Source: Actinomadura alba
GTDB lineage: Bacteria > Actinomycetota > Actinomycetes > Streptosporangiales > Streptosporangiaceae
Assembly: GCF_014323705.1 (NCBI RefSeq)
Contig: NZ_JABVEC010000001.1
Span: 434,001-498,000 of the forward strand
Reading direction: 5' to 3'
Length of the DNA: 64,000 nucleotides
This document shows positions 1-8,575 of the stretch, one piece after another. The translations under genes were made by a program, and so were the position numbers. Positions within the stretch are counted from its first letter, which is position 1, and each line of letters opens with the position of its first letter. The notes under the pieces are model-generated. The model was not told where the DNA came from. It searched no databases and saw nothing but the letters and a program-made list of their open reading frames with translations.

Positions 1-1672
1 CGATGCGAAGCCCGGACAGGTGCTCCTCCGCCAGGCTCGGCAGCAGGTCGAGCACTGCCAGCGGAGGGCGCCGCTCCCCCTCGTCGTCCTTGGGCTCGAC
101 GTCGCCCTCGTCCCCCTCCTGCTCACCGATCCGCGGGCAGACGATGTAGGTCTGGCGGCCCTGTGCGGCCTCTTCCCTTATCCGCTCCCAGGCGCGGTGG
201 AGGAAGCCCGGCTTCTCCGGGGGCACGACATGGGTCTTGATCTCCGCTCGGCCGGCCGGAAGCTGGTTGAGGACCGAGGTGTCCAGATCGCCGAACACGG
301 TCATCGCGACCGTACGCGGGATCGGCGTCGCGGTCATCACCAGCACGTGCGGGCGCCCGCCCGCGACCTTCTCCCGCAGGGCGTCCCGCTGTTCCACCCC
401 GAATCGGTGCTGCTCATCGACGACGACCAGCCCGAGGTCGGCGAACTGCACGTGCTCCTGCAGCAGGGCGTGGGTGCCGACCACGATCCCGGCGGCACCG
501 GAGGCGGCGTCGAGCAGCGCCGCGCGCCGCGCCTTGGCCCCCTGTGAACCGGTGAGCAGCGCCACCCTGGTCGCCCGGTCGGCGCCGCCCAGCTGCCCCG
601 CCTGCCCCAGCGGGCCCAGCATGCCGGTGATCGAGCGGTAGTGCTGTTGCGCGAGGACCTCGGTGGGCGCGAGCAGCGCCGCCTGCCCGCCGGAGTCGAC
701 GACCTGCAGCATCGCCCGCAGGGCGCACATGGTCTTGCCCGAGCCGACGTCGCCCTGGAGCAGCCGGTGCATCGGGTGTTCGCGGGCCAGCTCCGCAGCG
801 ATCTCCTCGCCGACCGACAGCTGTCCCTCCGTGAGAGTGAAGGGCAGCCGCCGGTCGAACTCGCGGAGCAGCCCGTCCTCGGCTCGCGGCCGGGCCTTGG
901 CGGGCAGCGCGCCGGCCGCTCTGCGTCGGCGCGCCAGAGCCAGCTGCAGCAGAAACGCCTCGTCCCACTTCAGCCGCTTGCGGGCCCGTGACAGCTCCGC
1001 GAAGTCCTTGGGCCGGTGAATGCCGTCATAGGCCTCACGCAGCCTGATGAAGCCGTGGTCACGCAAGATCGGCTCGGGCATGGGATCGGTGCCGATGTCG
1101 ACGGTGTCCAGGATCATCTTCACGCAGTCCGTGATCTTCCAGGACTCCAGGCCCTTGGTCGCCGGGTAGACCGGGATCAGTTCCTCGACGAACTCCCGCG
1201 CGGCCTCGGACATCCCGCTCCCCGAGGCGCCCGAGACGGCCGAGACGGCCACCGGCCGGTAGTCGGGGTGGGTGAGCTGCTTCTTGACACCCTGCCTGGT
1301 GCGGAAGAAGGTCACCTTTCCGGCGAACAGCGCCCGGGTGCCCGGGGGCAGCTCTTTCTCGGGCTTGTAGGACGCCTTCTTGCCGAAGAACGTGAGCATC
1401 AGCTCGCCGCGCCCGTCGGTGACGGTGACCTCCAGCAGGTAGCCGGGCCGCTTGGTGATCGTCCGGCCCTGGACCTTCAGCACCTCGGCCATGACGGTGA
1501 CGTGCTCGCCCTCCACCAGGCCGGACAGGTCGGTGAGCTCACCCCGCTCGGCGTAGCGCCGGGGGTAATGGCACAACAGGTCTCCGACGGTGTGCAGGTC
1601 GAGGCCTTCGGCCATCACCTTGGCCGTACGGTCACCGAGCGCCTTGCGCAGCGGCTCGTCGAGTTTCGCCAC
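1..1672 (-). CDS. recG: ATP-dependent DNA helicase RecG (3' end outside window)
   Basis: RecG is the SF2 branch-migration helicase that remodels stalled replication forks and Holliday junctions. The gene runs off the left edge, so about the first 557 residues are present and the end of the second helicase lobe is missing. Reading from GTG 1672 the protein opens AKLDEPLRKALG, carries the OB-type wedge domain (about residues 50-190), then motor motifs in order: Walker A GDVGSGKT, PTEVLAQQH, the DEQH box in VVVDEQHRFG, and TATPIPRT. An in-frame GTG 12 nt upstream is an alternative start; neither has a strong Shine-Dalgarno. It follows the DAK-domain gene on the same strand after 69 nt, so co-transcription is likely. 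Confidence 0.95.
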   Translation of the reverse strand, partial: MAKLDEPLRKALGDRTAKVMAEGLDLHTVGDLLCHYPRRYAERGELTDLSGLVEGEHVTVMAEVLKVQGRTITKRPGYLLEVTVTDGRGELMLTFFGKKASYKPEKELPPGTRALFAGKVTFFRTRQGVKKQLTHPDYRPVAVSAVSGASGSGMSEAAREFVEELIPVYPATKGLESWKITDCVKMILDTVDIGTDPMPEPILRDHGFIRLREAYDGIHRPKDFAELSRARKRLKWDEAFLLQLALARRRRAAGALPAKARPRAEDGLLREFDRRLPFTLTEGQLSVGEEIAAELAREHPMHRLLQGDVGSGKTMCALRAMLQVVDSGGQAALLAPTEVLAQQHYRSITGMLGPLGQAGQLGGADRATRVALLTGSQGAKARRAALLDAASGAAGIVVGTHALLQEHVQFADLGLVVVDEQHRFGVEQRDALREKVAGGRPHVLVMTATPIPRTVAMTVFGDLDTSVLNQLPAGRAEIKTHVVPPEKPGFLHRAWERIREEAAQGRQTYIVCPRIGEQEGDEGDVEPKDDEGERRPPLAVLDLLPSLAEEHLSGLRI

Positions 1673-1741
1673 AGTGCTACCCACAGGGCTATTACAGACC
1701 ATGCGCGAGGGTGCGCGTGCGCGAAGGCGGGCGCCGCGGGC

Positions 1742-3391
1742 TCACTCCACTCCGATGAGCACCGGGCGGCGTTCCTGGCCGCCCTCGTAGAAGACCAGCT
1801 CGACACCGGGGCGTTCTGCGCGCAGGCGGCCCTCTACCGCGCCGGTCAGCCCGGGCGGTGCCGTGCGGCCCATGATCAGTGTGACGAGCTCACCGCCGCC
1901 GGCGAGCATGCGGCCCAGGATGTGGAGGGCCGTCTCGGTCACGTCGGCGCCGATCACGCACACGTCGCCCTCGATGAGCCCGAGGACGTCATCGGGCTGG
2001 CAGATGCCCGCACTGGTGACGGCCTCCTGCTCGGCGATCTCCACATGCCCGGACCTGGTCGCTCCCGCGGCGCGCATCATGGCGATCACGTCGTCGTCGA
2101 ACCGGCGCAGCTCATCGTGCACCGCCAGTGCCGCCAGACCCTGTACGGAAGCCTCGGTGGGCAGCACGGCGATGCGCACCCCGCTGTCGCCGGCGCGTTC
2201 CGCGGCGGCCTCGGCGACCGCCAGCACGCCCGGATCATTGGGCAATACGGTCACCTCGTCGCCGGCCGCCAAGATCGCCTCCACCAGTACCGCGACCGGC
2301 GGCACGGCACCCGGTTCCCTGCGCACGATCCGGGCGCCGCCGCTCTCGAAGAGCGTCGCCAGGCCATCGGCGTCGGTGACCGCCACGACTCCCCGGCCGG
2401 CGCAGGGCGCCTGCGGCCTCCCTGCCGCGTGCGGTGCGTCGTGCAGGCAGGTCACCCTGATACGGCGCGGCCGGCCGGCGGCCAGCCCCGCCTCGATGGC
2501 CGCGCCCACGTCGTCGACGTGCACGTGGACGTTCCAGAGCCCGTCTCCGCCGACGACGACCAGCGAGTCGCCGAGCCCGTCCAGGGTCCGCCGCAGCACC
2601 GTGACCTCGTCGTCGGAAGCGTCGAGGAGGTACATCACCTCATAGCCCCCGCCGCCCGCCTCCCCGGCGGTCACCGACCGGTCCGCGAGGTCGTAGCCGC
2701 CGGGCACGGCGGCGCGGGAGGGCGCCACGGCGCGGGAGGGCGCCACGGCGCGGGAGGGAACCGCGTAGCCGTCCGGGAACTCCTCCGTGACCACCGCCAC
2801 CAGGGCGTCCAGCACGACGCAGAGCCCGGCTCCGCCCGCGTCGACCACCCCGTTGCGGGCGAGCACGTCGAGCTGTTCGGGGGTCCGCGACAGCGCCGCC
2901 CTGGCCGCCTCAGCGGCCGCGCGCACCACACCCGCCAGCGTGGGGCCGCCGGTGGGCGGGGCGGCGGCGGCCGAGGCCAGGACGCTCAGGATGGTGCCCT
3001 CGACGGGATGCGCCACGGCCGTACGGGCGAGCGCGGCCGCGTATCCGAGCGCCTCGTCGAGCACCTGGCCGTCGGCGATCACCCCTGGCTTGCCCAGGAC
3101 GTCGGCGAGTCCGAGGAAGACCTGGCTGAGGATCACCCCCGAGTTCCCGCGCGCGCCGAGGAGCGCCCCCTGGGCCAGGGCCCGCCAGGTGCGCTCGGCG
3201 TCCGCCCCGGGCGGCAGCTCAGCGAGGGCCTCCGCCGCCGCCAGCACCGTGAGGTGGAGGTTGGTGCCGGTGTCGCCATCGGGCACGGGAAAGACGTTCA
3301 GTCCGTCGATCTCACCCCGGACCCGGCCGAGGGCGTCGGCCGCGAGCCCGCACCAATGCCGTACACCGGCCGCGTCCAGGATCTCGCGCAC
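1742..3391 (-). CDS. DAK2/DhaL domain protein (YloV/FakA-like)
   Basis: A 549-residue protein of the DhaL-DegV-type family. In Firmicutes the relative FakA phosphorylates fatty acids held by FakB; that substrate is not proven for actinobacteria. The N-terminal DhaL nucleotide-binding domain shows PDGDTGTN (residues 37-44) and [12 protein letters not shown], and the rest resembles the middle and DegV-like C-terminal domains. I chose GTG 3391 because GGAGG lies 5 nt before it; the open frame continues upstream across the rpmB promoter and is not coding there. A linker near the middle is built of VAPSRA-like repeats encoded by a short tandem repeat. It is divergent from rpmB and precedes recG, the usual actinobacterial arrangement. 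Confidence 0.9.
   Translation of the reverse strand: MREILDAAGVRHWCGLAADALGRVRGEIDGLNVFPVPDGDTGTNLHLTVLAAAEALAELPPGADAERTWRALAQGALLGARGNSGVILSQVFLGLADVLGKPGVIADGQVLDEALGYAAALARTAVAHPVEGTILSVLASAAAAPPTGGPTLAGVVRAAAEAARAALSRTPEQLDVLARNGVVDAGGAGLCVVLDALVAVVTEEFPDGYAVPSRAVAPSRAVAPSRAAVPGGYDLADRSVTAGEAGGGGYEVMYLLDASDDEVTVLRRTLDGLGDSLVVVGGDGLWNVHVHVDDVGAAIEAGLAAGRPRRIRVTCLHDAPHAAGRPQAPCAGRGVVAVTDADGLATLFESGGARIVRREPGAVPPVAVLVEAILAAGDEVTVLPNDPGVLAVAEAAAERAGDSGVRIAVLPTEASVQGLAALAVHDELRRFDDDVIAMMRAAGATRSGHVEIAEQEAVTSAGICQPDDVLGLIEGDVCVIGADVTETALHILGRMLAGGGELVTLIMGRTAPPGLTGAVEGRLRAERPGVELVFYEGGQERRPVLIGVE
2711..2758. repeat. 18-bp tandem repeat inside the DAK-domain gene
   Basis: Two full copies and two thirds of a third copy of an 18-bp unit (GGCGCGGGAGGGCGCCAC) lie head to tail at 2711, 2729 and 2747. 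The unit is a multiple of three, so it adds six residues per copy (VAPSRA type) to a Pro/Ala-rich linker without breaking the frame. Copy number could vary between strains. Confidence 0.85.
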
Positions 3392-3575
3392 GCCCACCTC
3401 CGTGTTTCCGGCGAGATTATCCTTATCGGACAGGCCGTCCAGGGTGGAACGGGTTCGCGGGCTGATTCGCACGGTAGCCAGGGGTCGGCTACTCTTGCTA
3501 GGTCGTCCCCGATGGGGACCTTTTGGCGAGCGGCCGATCAGGGCGCTCAAGCATCGATACCACTTGGAGTTTCCC

Positions 3576-3770
3576 GTGGCTTCCGTCTGCGACGTCTGCG
3601 GCAAGGGACCCGGTTTCGGCATGAGTGTCTCCCACTCGCACCGCCGCACCCCGCGCCGCTGGAACCCCAACATCCAGCGCGTGCGTGCCGTCGTCGGTGG
3701 CACCACGAAGCGGATCAACGCCTGCACGTCCTGCATCAAGGCCGGCAAGGTCAAGCGTCCCACCGTCTGA
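3576..3770 (+). CDS. rpmB: 50S ribosomal protein L28, zinc-ribbon (C+) form
   Basis: A 64-residue large-subunit ribosomal protein. Two CxxC pairs, CDVC near the N-terminus and CTSC near residues 50-53, make this the zinc-binding C+ form; actinobacteria often keep a cysteine-free paralogue elsewhere for zinc starvation. Other family marks are [13 protein letters not shown] and RWNPNIQ. GTG 3576 is used because GGAG sits 6 nt upstream and it gives the normal family length. It is transcribed away from the DAK-domain gene and ends at a strong hairpin, so it is probably monocistronic. Confidence 0.97.
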   Translation: MASVCDVCGKGPGFGMSVSHSHRRTPRRWNPNIQRVRAVVGGTTKRINACTSCIKAGKVKRPTV

Positions 3771-3789
3771 CCGCTCCCGCGCCAACCGA

Positions 3790-3816
3790 GCCGGCTCACC
3801 CCTGGGGTGGGCCGGC
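3790..3816 (+). terminator. Hairpin after rpmB
   Basis: GCCGGC and GCCGGC arms enclose the complementary TCACCCC and GGGGTGG with almost no loop, giving a GC-rich stem about 20 nt after the rpmB stop codon. There is no long T-run, as is common for terminators in high-GC actinomycetes. Confidence 0.75.
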
Positions 3817-3889
3817 TTCGTAGTTTCCGCCGGCCCGATCGTTCCTCACTGCCTTCAACGGGCAGCGGGCAGCGGGGGCCGCCCGGTGA

Positions 3890-4543
3890 TCACGGAGCCG
3901 GGGTCGGGCCGTTGTCGGCGGGCTCGGGGACGACCGTGGACTCGGCCTCGTCGCGCTGCCGGTCGATCTCGTCCTGATCGACCCCGGACGTCGAGGGCGG
4001 CCGGGGCGCCTGGCCGTCCCGTGCCCTGCGGGCGAGATCGGTCTGGTTCGGCCGGCCGCCGCTCCCGGCGCTCGTTCCGGAGTCGGCTCCGCCGTTCGCC
4101 GTGCCACCCGCCGGGCGGGCCGAGGGCTTGGCCGCCGGCGCCTTGTCGGCCGTGACGCCACGCGGCGCGCCGCTCTCACAGGGCCCGGGCTCGGCGCAGT
4201 CGGGAATCGCGCTCCGGCTCACCGGAACGGACGCAGGCAGTGGATCTTTCGTACCGCCGAGCCACCCCGCGTCCATGGCGATCCCGCCCAGCAGGAGGCC
4301 GGCCACCAGGATGAGCCCCCCGAGCGCGGCCGACGCACCCCTGCCACCGCGCCGCCCCGCAGCGATCTCTCCGGGAGCGGCCTCTCGGGTATTGGCGTCT
4401 TCAGTGTGGGTCTTCTCGGTGCGGGCCTTCTCGGTACCGGCCTCTTCGGTGCGGGCATCTTCAGATCCGGCCGTTTCGGCGTGAGCCTCTTCGGCGTCGC
4501 CGTGCTCTGCCCGCTCGTCTCGCGCCGACTCGCCGTCGCCCAC
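3890..4543 (-). CDS. Hypothetical single-pass membrane protein, acidic repeat N-terminus
   Basis: I do not recognise a family for this 217-residue protein. The N-terminal 60 residues are rich in Glu, Thr and Ala in degenerate repeats (TEEAG, TEKAR, TEKTH, TEDAN). One membrane segment follows (about residues 70-92, ALGGLILVAGLLLGGIAMDA), then a low-complexity Pro/Gly/Ala-rich tail of about 120 residues containing one closely spaced Cys pair. GTG 4543 was chosen because GGAGGG lies 7 nt upstream; the frame is open further back. The topology suggests a cytoplasmic repeat region and an exported tail. It is convergent to rpmB and downstream of thiD on the same strand. Confidence 0.6.
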   Translation of the reverse strand: MGDGESARDERAEHGDAEEAHAETAGSEDARTEEAGTEKARTEKTHTEDANTREAAPGEIAAGRRGGRGASAALGGLILVAGLLLGGIAMDAGWLGGTKDPLPASVPVSRSAIPDCAEPGPCESGAPRGVTADKAPAAKPSARPAGGTANGGADSGTSAGSGGRPNQTDLARRARDGQAPRPPSTSGVDQDEIDRQRDEAESTVVPEPADNGPTPAP

Positions 4544-4686
4544 GCCGGTTCCCTCCGTCAGTGAGCGGGAGCCCACACCGCACAAGCCGCGTGCGTCGCG
4601 GCGACCGTGAGCCGTGATCATGGAGCAACGGCGCATCGACGTCAAGCGCTCGGCAGCCGAACCGCTCGCGAGATCCCGAATCGGGA

Positions 4687-5484
4687 TCAGTCGCGCCAGC
4701 GCCAGGCGTGGTCGACGGGGCCGATGCCCGAGCCGAGCGGGAAACCACGCTCGATCGCTCCGGTGACGTACTCCTTGGCCTTGCCCACCGCACCCGGCAC
4801 GTCCTCTCCGAGGGCCAGATACGAGGCGGTGGCCGAGGCCAGCGTGCAGCCGGTGCCGTGCGTGTGCAGGTTGTCGTGCCGGGCCGCCGAGAAGTGGTAC
4901 TCACGGGTTCCGTCGAACAGCAGGTCGACCGGCTCGCCCGGCAGGTGACCGCCCTTGACCAGCACCCACCGCGGGCCGAGCGCCCACACCGCCTCGGCGG
5001 CCTCGCGCAGCCCCGACTCGTCGACGACCTTGATCCCGGTGAGCTGCTCGACCTCCCAGAGATTCGGCGTCACCACGGTGGCGACCGGCAGCAGGGCGGT
5101 GCGCACCGCGTCGACGGCGTCGGCGGCGAGCAGCGAGTCGCCGTGCTTGGACACGCCGACGGGGTCGACGACGACCGGCGCCTCGGCGTCCGCGAGGACC
5201 TGCGCCACCGTCTCGACCAGCTCGGCCGAGGCGAGCATGCCGGTCTTGATCGCCTCGGCCCCGATGTCACCTAGCACGGAGTCGAGCTGGGCCCGTACGG
5301 CCTCGGCCGGCAGTTCCCAGTAGCCCTGGACGCCCACGGAGTTCTGCGCCGTCACCGCGGCGATGACGCTCATTCCGTGCACGCCGAGAGCCAGCATCGT
5401 CTTCAGGTCCGCCTGGATCCCGGCACCGCCACCGGAGTCGGATCCGGCCACGGTGAGCACCCGCGGAGGGGTCGGTCGCGCCAT
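4687..5484 (-). CDS. thiD: Hydroxymethylpyrimidine/phosphomethylpyrimidine kinase
   Basis: ThiD phosphorylates HMP and then HMP-phosphate to give HMP-diphosphate, the pyrimidine half of thiamine. At 265 residues it has the family length. Visible motifs are [20 protein letters not shown] at the N-terminus, [12 protein letters not shown] in the middle, [14 protein letters not shown] and the anion-hole motif [12 protein letters not shown] near the C-terminus. The start ATG 5484 has no Shine-Dalgarno; instead TAGGCT stands 7 nt before it, suggesting a leaderless mRNA. thiL lies about 800 nt upstream on the same strand, separated by a CBM2-like gene, so thiamine synthesis genes are near but not in one tight operon. 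No TPP riboswitch would fit in such a short leader. Confidence 0.95.
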   Translation of the reverse strand: MARPTPPRVLTVAGSDSGGGAGIQADLKTMLALGVHGMSVIAAVTAQNSVGVQGYWELPAEAVRAQLDSVLGDIGAEAIKTGMLASAELVETVAQVLADAEAPVVVDPVGVSKHGDSLLAADAVDAVRTALLPVATVVTPNLWEVEQLTGIKVVDESGLREAAEAVWALGPRWVLVKGGHLPGEPVDLLFDGTREYHFSAARHDNLHTHGTGCTLASATASYLALGEDVPGAVGKAKEYVTGAIERGFPLGSGIGPVDHAWRWRD

Positions 5485-5491
5485 GGCAGCC

Positions 5492-5497
5492 AGCCTA
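5492..5497 (-). promoter_or_regulatory. Leaderless -10 box for thiD
   Basis: On the minus strand TAGGCT (TAnnnT) is followed by 7 nt and then the thiD ATG. This spacing places transcription start at or next to the A of ATG. Confidence 0.5.
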
Positions 5498-5565
5498 GAG
5501 CCTGCGGCCGGGCTCGAAGATCCCGGAGGCCGTCCGCCGGAGGGCCCCGGCGTTGGCCGCCCGCG

Positions 5566-6180
5566 TCAGTCGAGCGTGCAGGCGACCCCGTTGAAACGGC
5601 ACGTCGACGGCTTGCTGGCCGCACCCTCGGCGGTGAAGATCACCTTGACCGACCGGCCGGGGGCGATCGTCGGCGAGTGCGCCGGGTTCCGCACGGTCGC
5701 GACCCTGCCGGGCTGGACCAGCACGACGTTCGTCGCCCCGATGACCTGGGCGTTCGGGATCTGGAACCGCAGGGTCCAGCCGTTGATCGGCTGCGTCCCG
5801 TGGTTGGCGATCGTCGCCGTGGCCCGAAAGCCCGTGGACGACCGCGAGGTGGCCCGGAACGCGATGGTCACCGCGCTCGAACGCTCCGCGCGGCTGGTCC
5901 GGTCGTCCGCCCCACGCCGGTTCGCGCTGTCCTGTGCCTGGGCCTGCGGCCGGTCGGCGACCGCCGGGGTTCCACCCGCGAAGTTCAGCGAAATCTGTGA
6001 GGTGCTCCATGCGGCCGTGACGACGCCGATGGCGCCGATGCCGGCGATCGCCGGCAGCAACGGCACTTTCGTGACCCAGCCCATGCGCCGCCCCTGTTGC
6101 GGCGGTTCGGTGATCGCGTCACCCGTGAGGTCAGCGTCCTCGGGGTCAAGGTCATCCGCGAGTTTGGTGTGTCGTCCCAT
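5566..6180 (-). CDS. Membrane-anchored protein with CBM2-like ectodomain
   Basis: A 204-residue protein with a charged cytoplasmic N-terminus, one membrane segment (about residues 39-58, [20 protein letters not shown]), a short linker and a C-terminal domain (about 95-204) that reads like a family 2 carbohydrate-binding module: [20 protein letters not shown], a central Trp, and paired cysteines in CRFNGVAC. No catalytic domain is present. ATG 6180 has GAGGA 4 nt upstream; longer in-frame starts were rejected. A TATACA box on the minus strand at 6203-6208 may be its -10. The gene lies between thiL and thiD. A second protein of the same plan, not obviously a recent copy, is encoded at 53484-54746. 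Substrate binding is inference. Confidence 0.7.
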   Translation of the reverse strand: MGRHTKLADDLDPEDADLTGDAITEPPQQGRRMGWVTKVPLLPAIAGIGAIGVVTAAWSTSQISLNFAGGTPAVADRPQAQAQDSANRRGADDRTSRAERSSAVTIAFRATSRSSTGFRATATIANHGTQPINGWTLRFQIPNAQVIGATNVVLVQPGRVATVRNPAHSPTIAPGRSVKVIFTAEGAASKPSTCRFNGVACTLD

Positions 6181-6272
6181 CCCGTCCTCTTCGGTCCCAG
6201 GATGTATACCAAATCCGCACCAAGAGTGCCTACAAGACAAGCAATACTTGAACCGCGAATCACCACATTTCA

Positions 6273-7196
6273 CTAGCGGAAATGATCCCAACCGCCGGTT
6301 GCGTACGCTTCGCCGTCGACGGTCAGACCGGTCCCCTCCGTCACCTGGCCGATCACCCGCCAGGTCTCGGGCAGGGCGACCCCGGCCGGGAACGTGCCCG
6401 CGAACGCGTGGTCCTCTCCCCCGGTCAGCACATGCCGCAGGCCGCGCGCTCCGAGGACGGCGGGCACCGGGAGCGACGACGTGTCCAGATCGATCCGGAC
6501 GCCGCTCGCCGCCGCGACGTGCCCGAGGTCCTGCACCAGACCGTCGCTGACGTCGAGCAGTGCCGTGGCGCCCAACCGCGCCGCCTCGGGACCCGCGTCG
6601 TACGGCGGCAGCGGGCGGCGGTGCGCGGCGATCAGTTCGGCCGGCTCCGTACGCTCGGCGGAGAGCAGTTCCAGCCCGGCGGCGGCGAAGCCGAGCCGGC
6701 CCCGCACCGCCACCCGGTCGCCGGGACGGGCTCCTGAGCGGGTGAGCGGCCGGGCCCCGCCGAGATCACCCAGCGCGGTGACCGCGAGGACGACCAGCGG
6801 AGCCCGTACGACGTCGCCGCCGACCACCGAGGCCCCGACCACGGCGCACTCGTCGCGCAGCCCGTCGGTGAGCTCCTCGGCCCAGGCGACCTCGGTCTCG
6901 GGCGGGGCCGCGAATCCGACCAGCAGCGCCGTCGGGCGCGCCCCCATCGCCGCCACGTCGGCCAGATTCTGCGCCGCCGCCTTCCGCCCCACGTCGTAGG
7001 CGCTGGACCAGTCAGGGCGGAAATGACGGCCCTCGACCAGCAGATCCGACGTGGCGACGACCCGGCCGTCCGGCGCGCGGACGATCGCCGCGTCATCCCC
7101 CGGCCCGAGGTCGACGTCCGGTCCCTGCGTGAGACGCTGTGAAATACGAGCGATTAGTCCGAACTCGCCCAGATCCCCGATCGTGATAGCCCACAC
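6273..7196 (-). CDS. thiL: Thiamine-monophosphate kinase
   Basis: ThiL converts thiamine phosphate to thiamine diphosphate, the last step to the cofactor. The 307-residue protein has the PurM/AIR-synthetase-like marks of the family: [13 protein letters not shown] at the start, [45 protein letters not shown] and [11 protein letters not shown]. The start is uncertain: GTG 7196 directly follows a GGAG and gives the usual N-terminus within a few residues, while longer frames overlap the divergent Lrp-domain gene. A TACCGT box lies about 12 nt before it. Only 60 nt separate thiL from the divergent gene, so the two promoters overlap. Confidence 0.93.
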   Translation of the reverse strand: MWAITIGDLGEFGLIARISQRLTQGPDVDLGPGDDAAIVRAPDGRVVATSDLLVEGRHFRPDWSSAYDVGRKAAAQNLADVAAMGARPTALLVGFAAPPETEVAWAEELTDGLRDECAVVGASVVGGDVVRAPLVVLAVTALGDLGGARPLTRSGARPGDRVAVRGRLGFAAAGLELLSAERTEPAELIAAHRRPLPPYDAGPEAARLGATALLDVSDGLVQDLGHVAAASGVRIDLDTSSLPVPAVLGARGLRHVLTGGEDHAFAGTFPAGVALPETWRVIGQVTEGTGLTVDGEAYATGGWDHFR

Positions 7197-7256
7197 CTCC
7201 GTGAAGACACGGTACGGTGGCCGACGGACGGGACAAACTACGCCCTGGAGGACGTG

Positions 7257-7490
7257 ATGGTGCAGGCCTACATCCTCATCCAGACCGAGGTCGGCAAGGC
7301 CGCGGACGTGGCCCGTGAGATCTCCGGCATCTCCGGTGTCAAGCAGGCGGAGGACGTCACCGGTCCCTATGACGTGATCGTGCGGGCGGAGGCGCACAAT
7401 GTGGATGATCTCGGCAAGCTCGTCGTCGCGCAGATTCAGGGCGTCGACGGCATCACGCGTACTCTCACCTGCCCGATCGTCCATATCTGA
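7257..7490 (+). CDS. Stand-alone Lrp/AsnC ligand-binding (RAM) domain protein
   Basis: A 77-residue protein consisting only of the ligand-binding, oligomerising domain of Lrp/AsnC regulators (YILIQTEVGKAADVAREI, GVKQAEDVTGPYDVIVRAEA). It has no DNA-binding helix-turn-helix, so it cannot act as a classical repressor; such proteins may sense amino acids or modify full-length Lrp proteins, which is inference. ATG 7257 is preferred over GTG 7254 because GGAGG is then 5 nt away. It is divergent from thiL and followed closely by a DUF3515 lipoprotein, a neighbourhood kept in many actinobacteria. Confidence 0.85.
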   Translation: MVQAYILIQTEVGKAADVAREISGISGVKQAEDVTGPYDVIVRAEAHNVDDLGKLVVAQIQGVDGITRTLTCPIVHI

Positions 7491-7525
7491 CTCCACCGTA
7501 CGCAGGGTGCGGTAGGAGTTCCGAG

Positions 7526-7987
7526 ATGCGGAGGGCCGCCGCGGTTCTGACGGTGCTGGCGTTGTCGCCGGCACTGCTGGCGGGCGGCTGCGCGGGTGGC
7601 GCCGTCCAGGTACCCGTGCCCCGCCCGGACGCCGCGACGGCCCGGGTCTGCGAAGGCCTGCGACTGCCGGCCGAACTGCACGGCCAGTCCCGGCGGTCGA
7701 CCGCGCCGAAGTCCCCGCTGATCACCGCGTGGGGCTCCCCCGCGATCGCGGTGCGCTGCGGGGTCGCCCGCCCGTCCGCCATGGTCCCGACGTCGCAGCT
7801 GCTGACGATCAATGGCGTCGACTGGTTCGGGCAGCCCATGGACCGGCCCACGACGTTCACGGCCGTGGGCCGGCAGGCCTACGTCGAGGTCACCGTGCCG
7901 GCCGCCTACGAGCCGGCCGCCGAGGTGCTCAACGAGCTGACCGGCGTGATCAAGACCCTCCGTCCCAAACCCGACGGCGAACTCTGA
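7526..7987 (+). CDS. DUF3515 family lipoprotein
   Basis: A 153-residue exported protein. The N-terminus is a lipoprotein signal: a hydrophobic stretch ending in LLAGGC, with Cys at about residue 22. The body matches the actinobacterial DUF3515 family in size and in the conserved stretch LITAWGSPAIAVRCGVARP, followed by GVDWFGQP. No enzymatic role is known. GGAG stands 8 nt before ATG 7526. It lies 35 nt after the Lrp-domain gene and is probably in the same transcript. In related genomes it is normally followed by ddl, which here lies 27 kb away. Confidence 0.85.
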   Translation: MRRAAAVLTVLALSPALLAGGCAGGAVQVPVPRPDAATARVCEGLRLPAELHGQSRRSTAPKSPLITAWGSPAIAVRCGVARPSAMVPTSQLLTINGVDWFGQPMDRPTTFTAVGRQAYVEVTVPAAYEPAAEVLNELTGVIKTLRPKPDGEL

Positions 7988-8004
7988 GGCGACGGCCCCT
8001 CGAC

Positions 8005-8038
8005 GCGACCCGGCACGACTCCCGGCGCGCCGGGTCGC
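8005..8038 (+). terminator. Hairpin after DUF3515 gene
   Basis: Perfect 10-bp arms GCGACCCGGC and GCCGGGTCGC with a 14-nt loop, starting 17 nt after the stop codon. No T-run follows. Positions 8039-8226 hold no gene that I can support. Confidence 0.55.
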
Positions 8039-8226
8039 TGGGCAGGCCCGTAAGGGGTCACGAGTGCCCGAGGACGCCGTGCGGCCGGTACGGCGCCTCC
8101 AACCGGGCGAATAATCCGTTGCGCCGGTGCCGCGACCGCTGGCACCGTGGGGGTCGTTCGCCCGCCCGGTCCGCCCGGCGACAGGGCGACCCGAGGTTTC
8201 CGAGACATCGCGGAGGAGGACCGGCC

Positions 8227-8301
8227 ATGGCCATGGAGCAGCTTCGCTATCGACTGCGCCCGGCGCTTCTCGCCCGCCGCGGCCGGCCCGTCGCCCACTG
8301 A
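8227..8301 (+). CDS. Small basic ORF (24 residues) with strong ribosome-binding site
   Basis: ATG 8227 is preceded by GGAGGAGGA with 5 nt spacing, about the best Shine-Dalgarno in the window. The frame encodes 24 residues beginning MAMEQLRYRLRPALLARRGR and ends at TGA 8301. Six Arg and five Leu dominate, giving a basic, possibly amphipathic peptide. It lies 70 nt before the first of three unusual tRNA genes. I recognise no family. It could be a leader peptide, a small protein or chance; the strong ribosome-binding site is the main argument that it is translated. Confidence 0.4.
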   Translation: MAMEQLRYRLRPALLARRGRPVAH

Positions 8302-8371
8302 GGCACTTCCCTCGCCCGGGCACGACGCCGCTTCCCGCCGCGCCGCCGCGAGCAGCGCCCGCTTCACCCGC

Positions 8372-8449
8372 GCGGCTCTATCCCAGCTGGCAAGAGGAAC
8401 CGTTCTCAGGAAACGGAAGAGCCGGGTTCGAATCCCGGGAGCCGCACCA
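8372..8449 (+). tRNA. Atypical tRNA with Leu anticodon CAG, short variable loop
   Basis: Acceptor arms GCGGCTC (8372-8378) and GAGCCGC pair perfectly and an encoded CCA ends at 8449. The anticodon stem CCGTT/AACGG closes a 7-nt loop CTCAGGA, anticodon CAG at 8407-8409 (codon CTG, Leu). The T arm is perfect: CCGGG, TTCGAAT, CCCGG. Bacterial tRNA-Leu is class II with a long variable arm, but here only five nucleotides (AAGAG) lie between anticodon and T stems. The D arm has a three-pair stem TCC/GGA with a large loop, as in class II tRNAs. It is either a functional non-standard tRNA or a degraded one; the perfect acceptor, anticodon and T stems argue against decay. Confidence 0.75.
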
Positions 8450-8475
8450 TTCCCGTTCCACAACTGATGACCTAT

Positions 8476-8548
8476 GCCCCCGTGGTCCAAATGGCAGAGG
8501 CGCTGGCCCGAGGAGCCAGATGTGCGGGTTCGAATCCCGCCGGGGGTA
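8476..8548 (+). tRNA. Atypical tRNA with Leu anticodon GAG, C33, short variable loop
   Basis: Acceptor GCCCCCG (8476-8482) pairs with CGGGGGT with one G-T pair at the end; discriminator A at 8548, CCA not encoded. The anticodon stem CTGGC/GCCAG closes the loop CCGAGGA, giving anticodon GAG at 8510-8512 (codon CTC, Leu). Position 33, a nearly invariant U, is C. The variable region is only four nucleotides (ATGT), although tRNA-Leu should have a long arm. The D arm, with three pairs and a big loop containing ATGGCAGA, resembles normal tRNA-Leu. The T arm GCGGG, TTCGAAT, CCCGC is intact. It lies 26 nt after the CAG tRNA. Confidence 0.72.
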
Positions 8549-8575
8549 CGAAACGGACTCTCGCGAGTCCGGTGA

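Noticed and set aside
1016-3823. Plus-strand open frame of about 935 codons covering the recG/DAK region
   Set aside because: It is the antisense shadow of two well-conserved minus-strand genes plus rpmB in another frame. High GC leaves long frames open; it has no ribosome-binding site and no family match.
4544-5565. TPP riboswitch for thiamine genes
   Set aside because: The gaps before thiD and thiL are too short and lack the conserved thi-box; thiD appears leaderless.
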